Of a stretch of DNA of 64,000 nucleotides, positions 22,665 through 33,144 are shown in pieces. Made by a program: the position numbers and the translations under genes. Numbering within the stretch: the first letter of the stretch is position 1; each line of letters starts with the position of its first letter. The notes below the pieces were generated by a model. That model did not search any database and had not been told where the DNA came from. It saw nothing but the letters and a program-made list of their open reading frames with translations. This DNA is from Pseudocercospora fijiensis CIRAD86 (taxonomy: Eukaryota > Ascomycota > Dothideomycetes > Mycosphaerellales > Mycosphaerellaceae), in NCBI RefSeq assembly GCF_000340215.1, contig NW_006921532.1:8499409-8563408 (forward strand). Reading direction: 5' to 3'.

Positions 22665-23284
22665 CTAGCCGATATCGATGAAGAGACCGATAGGACACGG
22701 TGCGTAATTCTCAGTGTAGCTGAGGTACGAATCGGACACCCCCTCCCACAAGATGCCCATGGTTTCTCCAGCAGGACAATCTATGGCTTCGACCATCTGG
22801 TCATCGCCCGGAATCAGCACCTTCTCGGCCAACCTGTACTTCACGTACGGTGCATTGCCGAGTGAAGTATTTGCCATCGCCGGTTCTTCCAGCATGAAGA
22901 ACCTGAACAAGTGCTCCTCTTCGCCCGAGTATACGAATGAGGATGGATCGATCTGTGTCTCGTTCGGGAAGAAGAACCAGAAGGCGCATGTCTTGTTCAC
23001 TGCAGAGGCCGGAATGTCGAAGTTGAGAATGCTGGAGATATGGGGGCCAGCGGTAGCGTTCTTTGAAGGGCCCGAGGGGATGTGGGGGAAGGACTGGTTC
23101 AATGGGACAATGAGTGAAGGGTGCTGTACGATCGTTAGAGGTGTTGGAAGGCTCGGTCAAGAGAACATACCCCTTCCTCCTTCTCTGCCACATTTGCACG
23201 GCACCAGGATTGATTTATGGGCCATGGCGAGTGCGACGCCGAAGCGCCCAAAGCCGTCGCGAGGATGGTTGTCGACCAGCGCAT
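22665..23284 (-). CDS. Small secreted protein, possibly But2-like
   Basis: Two coding exons on minus: 23171-23284 and 22665-23123 with a 47-nt GT-AG intron, giving 190 residues. The first exon encodes a signal peptide (MRWSTTILATALGASASHSP) with probable cleavage around residue 17-20. The mature protein has few cysteines (in SWCRANV, NKTCAFWFFFP, IDCPAGE and APCPIG) and several NxT/NxS sites. The pattern IPASAVNKTCAFWFFFP and the ending CPIGLFIDIG recall the fungal But2 C-terminal domain found in many secreted ascomycete proteins; that assignment is tentative. It could be an apoplastic effector-like or cell-wall protein. Neither function nor expression can be seen here. The exon join is supported by frame continuity and a signal peptide that appears only in the spliced frame. 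Confidence 0.65.
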
Positions 23285-24524
23285 GATTGAAAGGAGGCAG
23301 TGTTATCGCAAGGTGGGATTCGATCAGAAAGAAGAGATTGATCGGAAGGAGTGATATTGACGAGGAAGTTATCTTTATATTCTGAAGATCTAAAACCTTC
23401 GATGTGCGCAAAAAAATTGTGAGCTGTCAGCAGGAATAGAAGCTGCGTTGTTGAATCGTCTGGCCATATAAGCTTAAGGAGATGAAAATAAGTTCAGCAG
23501 CCACCATGGATCGAAAGATGGAATTAGCGATGTAGAGTCACTGTGGCCACTGTGAGCAATCTATTGCAAAGAGATGCCATTGTACTCCTCCACATGGTCA
23601 CCGTTGATCACTCTGGTTGTCTCCACTTCAAAGCTCCGTCGTCCACTTCTTTCGATGAAAGCAGCGCTGAGAAAGCCAACACCTGAGTGACAGCGTTGAT
23701 ATTGCACTGTGCAGAACGTTCGCGTGGTCGACATCGATTTGGGTCGACCCGAGCAGCCTGATCGGTACTGCACACGTTACTCTTTCTACGCGGCTTCATT
23801 CGGGCTAGTCAGGTGCGACAGTCCAATATTTGATGGTACCGCAAATCTTGTTGCCTGGGGCTCCTTCATTTCGGAATTCAATAATACTGAATACGACAAG
23901 TGTGAAGTAGACGTCTCCATAGGTGCACACGGTTTTTTCCCCATGGCAGGTATCGACCTCCATGCGCCCTCGAAATCGAGCCGAAAGTGATCTTTTGTCC
24001 AGTTCGCAGCTTGCGAAGGGGAGGCTACTCAGCTGGCCTTCTAGGTGTCCCGCCTGCTTGCTTAGAATACGGAAGCCAAGAATCTGATGCGCAGAATCTT
24101 GGCAGAGTGGTATGGAAGGGAATCGAGCAACGAACGCAGAATCGGTAAACGGCAAAGCTGCCGGCGAGTCAGATTACTGTACGTTGCTCAAACGGTCACG
24201 CGGAGACCATCGTGGCTACTAAACGTAGCTTCCGCTCAGCCTTCCGGCTATGCTGTCCTGTTTCCCGGTCGATCTCACATCGTTCAAAGCATATGGCGAT
24301 TGCGCTCAGAGATGTTTAGTAAGCGCTCCGGTACAGCTCAAAAAGACCTCGCAGACGCTGTCAGACTAACGCGGATGCTCTCGGAATGACGAGTCATTGG
24401 CTTCATAGCGCTAATGCTGTGTCCAGCCATATTAGAAAAGATCCCAAGTGATGGTGCTTCATATTTGCCCAGTTCGAACTACCAAACGTCGACTTTCTAG
24501 CATCTGCTTTTGGGAATTGGCACA
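23285..24524. other. Intergenic, no gene supported
   Basis: These 1240 bp lie between two divergent genes. A plus-strand frame at 23709-23990 (93 codons) and minus-strand frames at 23561-23773 and 23805-24155 overlap each other and show no signal peptide or domain. Base composition is normal and there is no RIP signature. The stretch may hold regulatory sequence for the secreted-protein gene and the membrane-protein gene. Confidence 0.45.
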
Positions 24525-25427
24525 ATGCCTTTCGAACTGGCTGAAAAGTACTCACACCATCATCTTATCGTCCAACCAAAGGTACTACCCAGCATGATGG
24601 CCCCGAGAAACGAGCCAAGGGTAACTTGATTTCCAGGATTTGGAACTTGAGCCTCCGGAAAGCTATCTTTTCATTCAAGATGGCCTGATCATCTCATGTG
24701 GCGTGCTGTACTCGCTTTGTTACCTGTTTTATATGTTACGAACTGTCAAGGATAAGACACTATCTGGATATGTGGAGTTCCTCTGCGGCACGATGGCCTA
24801 CGAAGTGTACTATGCCTTCACGACAACTTCAACAACTTTCGAGAAGCTCAGCTTCCTAGTATGGTTCCTGCTGGATGCGACCTTCGCCGCTGTTGCCGTA
24901 CTAACCGCCTACAAGCCTGAAAGGAGAGCTGTCGTGACTGCGAGACTCGTAGGTGGAGTAATAGTTGGCGTTGGCTTCCTGCATGCGCTCTGTCAATACT
25001 TCCCGGATGAGCGCCAGCAACTCACAGCATACTGGACCGGCCTTCTCCTTCAGCTGCCGATCGGATGGGGATCAGTGATATTGATGTTGAGCAGAGGAGA
25101 CACAAAGGGTCATTCGATGGAGATTTGGTCAGTCACCTTTGACGAATCTGTAAGCCGTTCACTTACATATCTAGGGTGACTCGCTTTTTGGGTTGTGTCA
25201 CTGCCTATGGCGTTTTCTATTGGCGATACTTCAACGCTCCCGACAACTGGCCATATGTGGGCTCAATATGGAGTACGCTCATCATCGCATTGACAATGCT
25301 ACCGGAATTCGCGTATCCTGTGATATGTGCGTAATGTTGCATCCCTTCGTCGACTTCGAAGGAGTTGAGGGGCTTACTTTGAACAGATTTACGGGTACTC
25401 AAGCATCAGAAGGACAAGACGGAATAG
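24525..25427 (+). CDS. PaxB/AtmB-like seven-span membrane protein
   Basis: Four coding exons: 24525-24581, 24637-25127, 25175-25326 and 25387-25427, giving 246 residues with all phases consistent. Seven hydrophobic segments are predicted by eye (GLIISCGVLYSLCYLFYML; LSFLVWFLLDATFAAVAVL; LVGGVIVGVGFLHALCQYF; YWTGLLLQLPIGWGSVILML; and others). Characteristic strings are LSGYVEFLCGTMAYEVYYAF and PDNWPYVGSIWSTLIIALTM. Size, span count and the GYVEF/AYE signature fit the fungal PaxB/AtmB-like integral membrane family, whose studied members are terpene cyclases in indole-diterpene and meroterpenoid pathways. Many relatives are orphan membrane proteins, so cyclase activity is not established. The last exon ends in a short basic tail. 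Its stop lies 24 bp from the stop of the convergent MFS gene. Confidence 0.75.
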
Positions 25428-25451
25428 TCAAATCTGTAACCTGCGTTACTG

Positions 25452-27408
25452 CTACACCTTTTCCACAGCCTCCGACCGGCTCTCGTTCTCCATCCGAACA
25501 GCCCGCTGCATCAACTTCTTCTCCGGAGGTATCGTTGTTGTGAACCCGGCACATACCACAGCAAGGATACCAAATGCTATAGCGACCAAGTACACTAGTC
25601 GGAAGGCCTGTACGTATGCCAACTTCACAGCCATCTGTAGGTCCTCGATGATTGCTGCACTTATTCCTGAAATTTCGGAAAGTGCTTTCCAGCCCGCCGC
25701 AGAGTTCGTGGTGCCAGCCTGTAGTAACTCAGGGACAAGACGACGTGGAATCTGGTACTCCTGAACTACGGATCCGATTTCGGCCGGCAATTGCTGCGCA
25801 AAACGATTTGACAGAATGGCAGAATAGATCGCGGTAGCAACAGCGCCTCCCATGAGACGAAATGTCGAGGCAAGTCCATTCGCAACGCCGATGTCGACTT
25901 GGTCGTCCAGCCCCGCAGCGATCATAACAAATGATAAGAGCTGCGGAGGGGTAATAGTTGTGGCGAGGACAATGATTGTGACAATCGCTTGAACTCTGTC
26001 GTTGACACCGATTGTCGAAAGGGATCCAATCAAAGCAGTTTGTACGGCCATAAACCCGACCAGCTGCCACCGCTCGTGTCCGACCTTATGACAGAAGAAT
26101 ATGACAACAAGGCCGGCCAGTATAGTACCGAATGAGACCATGTTCGCATAAACCCCTGCGATGATCGGTTGGTTGCTGGGCACGAAAAGGAGTCCAGATT
26201 GGCGAGGCCAGAGTACGTTCATGCTGTAATAAAGCATACCTCCTACAAAGCAGATAACGAGAATCATAGTGAAGCCTCGAACGTTTCTGAAGAGCACAGG
26301 AGGCAACATCGGATATTTCAAATTCGCATAAGCTTCCCAAAACCCAAGAGCAACCAGCAATCCAGCTCCGACAACAATGGTACTAGTCACAGGTGCACTG
26401 GACCAGGCATATTGTCTTCCGCCCTGCGATGAACTGTCAGCCCGTCTGGCCCCGACGCATTCACAGAAGTTGTGATCATACATAATTGACTCCGATCAAG
26501 AAAAGTACGGCGCCGGACGCGAACAGCAAGAAGCCAACGAAGTCCATTTCCTTGACGAGTTGCATCCTGCTCTTTCCGTCGGCTCGATGCTTCGTGTGGA
26601 ATGTCGGAGGCTTGTAGCAGAAGAGTACAAGCAGGAGTCCACAAGCTTCGAACGAGAACAAAAACCAATATACTGTCCTCCAACCAAGCGCGGTGCGGGC
26701 GATCATCGTATACGCGATCATAGGGCTCACGAAAGCCAGCAAACCGGTCGATTCGAAAATTCCAATCGCAAGAATACGATATTGATTTGGCACGATTTCT
26801 TGGACGCATGCGAATGCCATTTCTGCGATCAAAAGTCAGCTTTTTATTGCCGCAGACCAGCTTCGTCGATCCTGATGGATACCTTGAAGTCCACCTCCAA
26901 TACCAAACAGAGCTCCACTCGCAATCATCTGGTTGATACTCTTGCCTGTCGCGCCGACGACAGCTCCGATCAAAGCTATGCAAGCTCCGGTGATCATGAA
27001 GTAGCGACGACCGAAGATATCCGAAAGCCGGCCGCCTAGTGTCACCATGACACTTGCTGCGAGGTTCCAGGAGACGTTGATCCTCGTCAACAGTAAGCTT
27101 TGCATGCTTGCGAGATGAATGCAAGAGTGCTCACCATGTGTAGTTCGGGTCTGGTCCAAGGTCGGCGTTGATGTAGCTCACGATCGTGCTGGGCATGAGC
27201 AGCGTCAAGATGTATGCGACGTATTGTGAGGAGACGGCCTACTGGTGTCAGTGCTTCTTAGAAGGCCGTGCTCGTGTCGCAGGCCTACAGCGAGCGCCAG
27301 GTAGGCTTGGGGGCTCATTCGAGCATCTTGTGGCTGGTCCTCTCCGATGGAAGCAGCTTCCGGATTAGAGACATCTTCAATACGCTCTGCAGTGTCTTGT
27401 TTCTCCAT
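25452..27408 (-). CDS. MFS efflux transporter, TRI12 family
   Basis: Five coding exons on minus: 27289-27408, 27135-27238, 26883-27082, 26482-26822 and 25452-26423 (introns of 50, 52, 60 and 58 nt), giving 578 residues. The start of the membrane domain reads LALA|AVSSQYVAYILTLLMPST. Family marks are SWNLAASVMVTLGGRLSDIFGRR (the MFS signature loop between spans 2 and 3, quoted as separate pieces: NLAASVMVTL and GGRLSDIFGRR), GIGGGLQ|EMAFACVQEIVPN and GVNY|GGRQYAWSSAPV. It fits the fungal trichothecene-efflux-pump (TRI12)/siderophore-like drug:H+ antiporter family with about 14 spans. Known family role: export of toxic metabolites or uptake of iron chelates. The substrate is unknown. One intron acceptor (at 27083) is preceded by a GAG rather than a pyrimidine, but the join restores family sequence. 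Confidence 0.88.
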
Positions 27409-27943
27409 GGTGACGAGACTAACTATTTGAGGATGAGAGGAACTTGAATATCAAGAGTTCATGCATTTTAGGAGGTGTGCTGACCTTGAAGAAGATATGC
27501 CACTATTCTCGTGCGTGTCACCCCACTGCCTACCTTTATCCACAGCAGTATACAAGCCGCATACGCACAAAATTATACACGTGGCGTGCTGCGTCTCAAG
27601 TGCCGGAAGCCTGGCTGGCGATAAGACTAGAGTCTGTCTTCGCATCGGTCGAGGTGTGCAGTGGAGATTGCGGAGTGAAGCACTCGGAAAACGTAGTCCG
27701 GGGTATGCATGTCTATGCTTGTCTGTGCACATACAAATGCTGGATGTTTTGCTCATCTGCGAGACTGCGACTGATTTCGTGAGTATTCTCGTACTCTCAA
27801 TGGTGCTTCTGCTCCCGTCGTAAGTATGGCCATCCCCATTGCTCGCCGACCTCTCAAAAACGCGGACTTTTAGACGGTCTCGATGTACCTTCGCACTTCC
27901 CTACGATATGTCAGTATTGCACCCGGCGCTGTACGATCAAATC
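27409..27943. promoter_or_regulatory. MFS gene promoter region
   Basis: These 535 bp lie between the MFS start codon and the stop codon of the glutamine-synthetase-like gene, both on minus. Overlapping short frames on both strands show no protein-like features. The region should hold the MFS promoter and leader near 27409-27700. Confidence 0.4.
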
Positions 27944-29547
27944 TTACCAATCAGTGATAGCTTCATCCCAAAGTCTGATTTCATGCTCTCGAGTTCCAGC
28001 AAAATGATCTACAAAATCGTCACCAAAGACTTCGCGCGCCACGCTCTCCTTTCTTGAGAACTGAGCAGTCGCGTCCTTCAAGCTCTTAGCTAGGCGTTGG
28101 CCTTTGTCTGCGACTCCACCGACATCTTGACCCTTGCCTAGAGGCGGTATGGGAATTTCGAGTTGTTTTTCCACACCACGATATCCAAGGCCAAGAATCG
28201 CTGCTAGGACGAGATATGCATTCGTGTCCGCGCCCGGCACTCGGACTTCCAACCTTGTGCCCTTAGGAGGGCAAGTAGGAGGCGCGATTAGTCTGATGGA
28301 AGCAGCACGATGCTCCAGTCCCCAGGATACTGTTACCGGTGCCCAAAAGTTCTCTACAAGACGTTTGTAGCTGTTGACAGTGGGTGCCACCAAAGGCATG
28401 ATGTCTGCCAGACCATCAAGAACGCCAGCAAGAAAGTGTCGACCAATATCTGAAACATGCTTCAAGTCTTCGTATGGAGGATTTGGATCAGCCTTCTCGC
28501 GGTAGAAGAGATTCTTGCCCGTCTTGTTATCTTTCAGCGAGATATGCATGTGTCCACTGTTGCCAGGTAGTCCTTCGCGAGGCTTTGCCATGAAGCACGG
28601 GGTGATCCCATAACTGGAGCTCACATTCTTCACGGCAAGCTTAAAGAGGGCAGCTTTGTCGGCCATTGCTCTGATCTCGCCGTACTCCAGCGCAGCCTCG
28701 TACACGCCGGGGCCACTCTCGGTGTGCCATCCTTCAATATCGCATCGGAACTTGCTGCATGCCTTGAATATGTCGTAATACCAATCCTGATTATGAGTGG
28801 GTCGCGTTAAGGAGTATCCAAACATGCCTTCTTCCAAACTGGGCAGATCACTGGGTCGATTCTTTTGCAGGAAGGTCGCCGTAGAGCTCGAGTTACGCTC
28901 CTCTGGGTGCTGCGTGGAGGGAGCACGAAATGTAAAGAATTCATATTCAGCTGAAATAGGAATACAGTCATTAGCATCTCCTCCTCTAGGCTACGGTGTT
29001 GGATCGCAGGCCACTCCAATATAAAGAGGTCACACGTGAAGTGCTGCTCGCTTGTAGACCTGGTCATGTCCAAGAATCGAACGCGACCACCTTGATAGAA
29101 GAGTGTGCACTTACCTCCTGCCAAAGCGCCAATACCCTTTGCCTCGATCTTCTCGGCCTGAGTCTCGAGCAAGCTTCTTGGGCATGCGCTCAGCTTTCCA
29201 CCTTCAGGCTCTCGAAATGAGCACAGGAAGAATGGCACATTGCTCTCCCAAGGAATACGCCTGAAGCTGCTCAAGTCCACCTCAGCAGTGATATCCCGGT
29301 ATCCATTTTCCGCATTGCTAATCTTCAATTCGCGAAAGTAAGTCTGATCGTGCATATCCCAGCCGAAGATCACCGAACAGAAGCCAAAGCCTGACTGCGC
29401 AATCGACATGAACTTCTTCTTGGACATCAATTTGCCTCGAACCTGGCCATCGACATCCACACCGCCGACCTTGATGCCCTCATCGTCCTTCAGCAGCTCG
29501 TGCAAGTCGTCGAACGTAAGCTCGGCGGGATCGTCGGTGATGGCCAT
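27944..29547 (-). CDS. Glutamine-synthetase-like ligase (GSI/PuuA type)
   Basis: Two coding exons on minus: 29115-29547 and 27944-28950, with a 164-nt intron, giving 479 residues. The N-terminal beta-grasp includes VGGVDVDGQVRGKLMSKKKF. The catalytic domain includes ALAGAEYEFFTFRAPST at the exon join, FMAKPREGLPGNSGHMHISL (the metal/ATP loop) and NSYKRLVENFWAPVTVSWGL with the conserved Arg/Asn region, then RLEVRVPGADTNAYLVLAA. Length and motif wording fit the bacterial-type gamma-glutamylpolyamine synthetase/FluG C-terminal group rather than eukaryotic GSII. It ligates ammonia or an amine to glutamate using ATP; the true acceptor is unknown. FluG's N-terminal amidohydrolase is absent. Without splicing, the first exon would run into 60 unrelated residues, which supports the intron. 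Confidence 0.9.
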
Positions 29548-30611
29548 TCTGGTGCTTTGAGCTTCAAGGTGTCGGTTGGAGATTGGGGGATTTCGGACAA
29601 TGTGAGGAAGCGCTTCAGGTAGCTGTGATCAGTAATCACGAGGCGAGGGGCTATGCTATGCTAGAGGAGGCTGTGGTTGAGTACAGCCGTCCTGATTGCT
29701 TGTTGTTGAAGGTGCGTTGCTAGGGGTGGTATGGAGACACCACTGTCTTATCTGCTTAGCTGCATTCGCGGCCTATCATACGGGTCGCTAATAATGCTAT
29801 CTTCTGGCAATGGATGAACAATGGCAACACTGGATGGCACCACAGGCGAGGAACAACAGCTCCTCCTCAGCTCTAGAACTAGCAGGACACGGTCTAGCGT
29901 GCGCGGCGCATGTTCACTTCCAAGTTTCGTGTGGCTGCCTTGCCGATCATTCGAAGTCATAGGCGTGATGAGCACCTCTTCTTGTCATTGGTATATATTT
30001 CCCCGAGTACTACAGCCGATTGTTTCGTCCTCCATGGTGATCATATCCCATCGTCTCTGAGGCTTTCCTTCTCTCAATAACTTATTCTAACCCTGGTCAT
30101 CGAGACAGGCAAGGGACCGCTGTCTTGCTTCTGCAACAAGCAGAGCCTCGCACGCGACAGCGATACTGCTCACCAGTCACAATCCCGCGAGATGGATATG
30201 TTCAAAAGACCGCCGAACACGCGTACCCTGGCAGCCTCAATGTGCTCACGGAAGGTCCAACCACCGGACCAGCGCCGATGTGAATACATCATGTAAAAAT
30301 CTGCAGTGTTTTCTCGACGATGATGCGCTAGCGGCGGGAGTCCGTGTGGGCGAGATATGACTTATCGGGCGGCGAGAATGTGAAACGATTCGACGTCAAT
30401 GTATGAGTAAGTCGTGCGAGCAACATTCTGAAAAACAAGAGAGTGTTGTGCAACATCCGCGCAACATCACAAACTCCCTTCCCGACACCTGCTCTCATCG
30501 CCGTCTCCAAAGCAAAAATCCCAAAACAAGGCTTGGCTGACCTAGGGATTCCATTACTGCTTTGGGACTTGCCTCTGAAACTTTTCAATAACAACAGCCA
30601 ACTTCAACAGA
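29548..30611. promoter_or_regulatory. Divergent intergenic, GS-like / SDR
   Basis: These 1064 bp separate the minus-strand GS-like start from the plus-strand SDR start. No coding frame beyond short shadows, no RNA gene and no transposon trace were seen. Promoters and 5' UTRs of both genes must lie here. The SDR leader directly precedes its split start codon at 30612. Confidence 0.45.
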
Positions 30612-31579
30612 ATGTGAGGGCAAAATGTACCAATCACTATGAAAGCACATGTTGACGACTTTAATCTAGGGCTGCAAACGGAACCACTCCTTGCGGTCGT
30701 CTGGCCGGCAAGAATGCCATCATTACTGGAGCAGCAGGTGGCATTGGGCTGGAAACCACGATTCTGTTTCTTCGTGAAGGCGCCAATGTCTTGATGACCG
30801 ACATTTCTGAGCCAGCTCTTGAGAAAGCGCTTGCTAAGGCAAAGAAACACGCTCCAAATGCTCACGGCAGAGTGGATACCGCCAAAGTAGATGTCTCCAA
30901 GGAGGCGGACATTCAGGCAGTCATTGGGAAACTCGACGCTTGGGGTGGCATCGATGTTATGTTCAACAACGCAGGTATCATGCATGGCGATGATGCAGGT
31001 GGGCTTGACTACGCTCCTCTAAACATGAACAAGTGATGCTAATTTGACTCGCTAGACGCCATCGACACTCCGGAGAAGATCTGGGACTTGACACAGAACA
31101 TCAATGTCAAGGGAGTCTGGTTCGGAAGCAAGCATGCTGTGCTTTCTTTACGCAAGCACAAGAAGACCCGAGGCAGCATCATCAATACGGCCTCAGTCGT
31201 TGCCCTTGTCGGATCCGCCACTCCTCAGCTGGCATACACAGCCTCAAAGGGAGCTGTCCTTGCCATGACACGCGAGCTGGCCATTGTCCATGCGAGAGAA
31301 GGTTTCCGCTTCAACGCTCTCTGCCCTGCTCCGCTAAACACTCCACTCCTTCAGGACTGGTTAGGCGACGATCAGGCCAAGCGTCATCGGCGTGAGGTGC
31401 ACTTCCCAACTGGACGCTTTGGCGAGGCAATCGAGCAGGCCCAAGCCGTACTCTTCTTGGCCAGCGATGAGTCCAGCTTTGTGAATGGCACGGACTTTGT
31501 TGTTGATGGAGGTATGACCAAGGCATATGTCACTCCAGAGGGCCCTGCCACCGCTCCTCCTGCGAACTTCGCACGATAG
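30612..31579 (+). CDS. Short-chain dehydrogenase, start codon split by intron
   Basis: Coding exons: 30612-30613 (AT), 30670-30998 and 31056-31579, giving 284 residues that begin MAANGTTPCGRLAGKNAIIT. The ATG is formed only after removal of a 56-nt intron (donor gtgagg at 30614, acceptor tctag ending at 30669). Without that splice, the frame upstream of the Rossmann motif ends at a TAA at 30662 with no in-frame ATG. SDR landmarks are TGAAGGIGLE (NAD(P) binding), FNNAG, TASVVALVGSATPQL and the catalytic YTASK. The C-terminal region carries SSFVNGTDFVVDGGM. It belongs to the classical SDR family. Substrate unknown. It neighbours the thioesterase and dioxygenase genes. Confidence 0.88.
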
Positions 31580-31940
31580 TCGCACTGCTCTTGATTCCAG
31601 GCTGTAGGCGCTTAAGTTCTTGCCGCTGGAAATGTTTGCAGCAAATATGGACGGGCGGAGTAGCAGACTAGAAGTTCATAGAGGCACGATTTTAATGATA
31701 CAATTTCTCTCCGGTCGATTAGGTCTAACATTGACTGGCTACTGCCTCACATCTTGTATTATATGGAGTCTCCGGACTCATCATGATCACAGAGATGTGT
31801 CACAACCAATTCTTGAGTCTCCTCCACACGCCTATGGTGATTGCCCAGAGTAGCAAGCAGCCAACCACGGCGAAAGCAAGTTTGATCTCGCCAGCGTCAT
31901 ATGGCTCCTTCTGGAGAGCGTCCTTGAATCGGTCTGGGAG
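31580..31940. other. Convergent 3' intergenic
   Basis: A 361-bp gap between the SDR stop (plus) and the thioesterase stop (minus). It holds both 3' UTRs. The hydrophobic frames seen here are shadows with no start or family match. Confidence 0.5.
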
Positions 31941-32905
31941 TCACAGGCTTCCACCTGCGGCCTTGTCTCCTAGGTCTGGAATCTGCTTCTGCAAATACTG
32001 CGCCAAATCCTCAATCTCCTGTGGTGCAGCGCTGTGTGGCAAATTCTTGTACGTCCTGAAGTCCACGTTCCAGCCCCACTCCTTGAGCTTGTCTGCCGTC
32101 GCCTTTCCCCAGGCATACCTTACGACTGGGTCTGCATCACCATGTCCCATAAAGATTGGGGTCTGCTGGTTAGGAGAGTCCTTGGGCACCAATTCTCTGA
32201 CCTTGCCTTGCAGCAGTAAATAGCAGCTCAGGCCGAAGATGCCGCCAAGCTTGGTAGGACTGGTGATGCCAGCCATCAGACTCATAGCACCTCCTTGACT
32301 GAAACCACCTAGAACGATTCGTTCGGTTGGTATGCCTGCCTTGATCTCATCTTCAATCAAGGTGTGGAACACTTTTTGACTGCGCAGAATTCCAGCTTCG
32401 TCCTCATTACGGTTGGCTAAGTCGCCAAAGTCTGCGATGTCGTACCAGCCTTTTCATGAGATGTCAGTGATGATTGCTGCATGCCTTGGAGGTGTCATGT
32501 AACGTGTGATTACTTACCCGGCATCGCCATGCCTCCATTGACTGTGATTGGGATATTCTGCTTTTGTCAGCGAGCGCCATAGACATTTAACGATAGTCAG
32601 TACTGACAGGTGCATTGGGAAAGACGAACTTGGTCTCCGGAAACAGAGACTTCCGACGAAACTCTTCAGCAAGAGAGTACCTGTTCTCATGTGAGTGGGC
32701 TTGTGCCGAAAGCTTGATGCAACGACTTTGAACATCGCCATGGCTTACCATCCCGCGCCGCTGTCCAAGTATTAGCATGTGAAGGTCGGGTTCTATGCTT
32801 GATCTTTCATGTATGAACATACGAATCTCCTAGGCCATGGGCGACGATTACTGTGGAGGTGTGACGCTTGACAGCCTCGACAACCAATGCCTTGGCGGCT
32901 GACAT
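31941..32905 (-). CDS. APT1: Acyl-protein thioesterase 1
   Basis: Five coding exons on minus: 32823-32905, 32749-32760 (a 12-nt microexon), 32608-32680, 32518-32557 and 31941-32449, with introns of 62, 68, 50 and 68 nt. The product is 238 residues, the usual size. The spliced N-terminus carries VIVAHGLGDSGAGW, which is interrupted twice by introns. FVFPNAP|NIPITVNGGMAMPG|WYDI follows (three exons), then the Ser nucleophile in VLGGFSQGGAMSLMAG, Asp in FMGHGDADPVVRY and His in NLPHSAAPQE. This completes an alpha/beta-hydrolase triad. Known role: cytosolic removal of palmitate from cysteines of Ras-like and G-alpha proteins, and lysophospholipase activity. A start in the last exon would lack the oxyanion strand, so the five-exon model is preferred. 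Confidence 0.92.
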
Positions 32906-33144
32906 ATTCGTGATTGTTTTTCTCTCGTGTCAGGAATTACTGCTTCCCCTTTTTTGAGATGACCGAAAGGAAGTTCGGCGATTTTTGTCGTCGTTGATTA
33001 CGGTGTTGGTGTTGTGTCAAAGCAGGGGCGCGGCCAGAATTCCGAAGTCACGATCCCCCGGCACGAAAGTGACAAAGCAGCTCTGCCTGACTTCAACTGC
33101 TGTACAAGAGGTTCTAGAATGCTCGAGCGGCATTTTGGCAAGTG

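Noticed and set aside
23709..23990. 93-codon plus-strand frame with several Cys
   Set aside because: No signal peptide or start context, overlapped by equally plausible minus frames; not enough support for a gene.
28951..29114. tRNA-like GTTCGATTC box in the GS-like intron
   Set aside because: No acceptor stem, anticodon arm or A-box could be folded around it; it is ordinary intron sequence.
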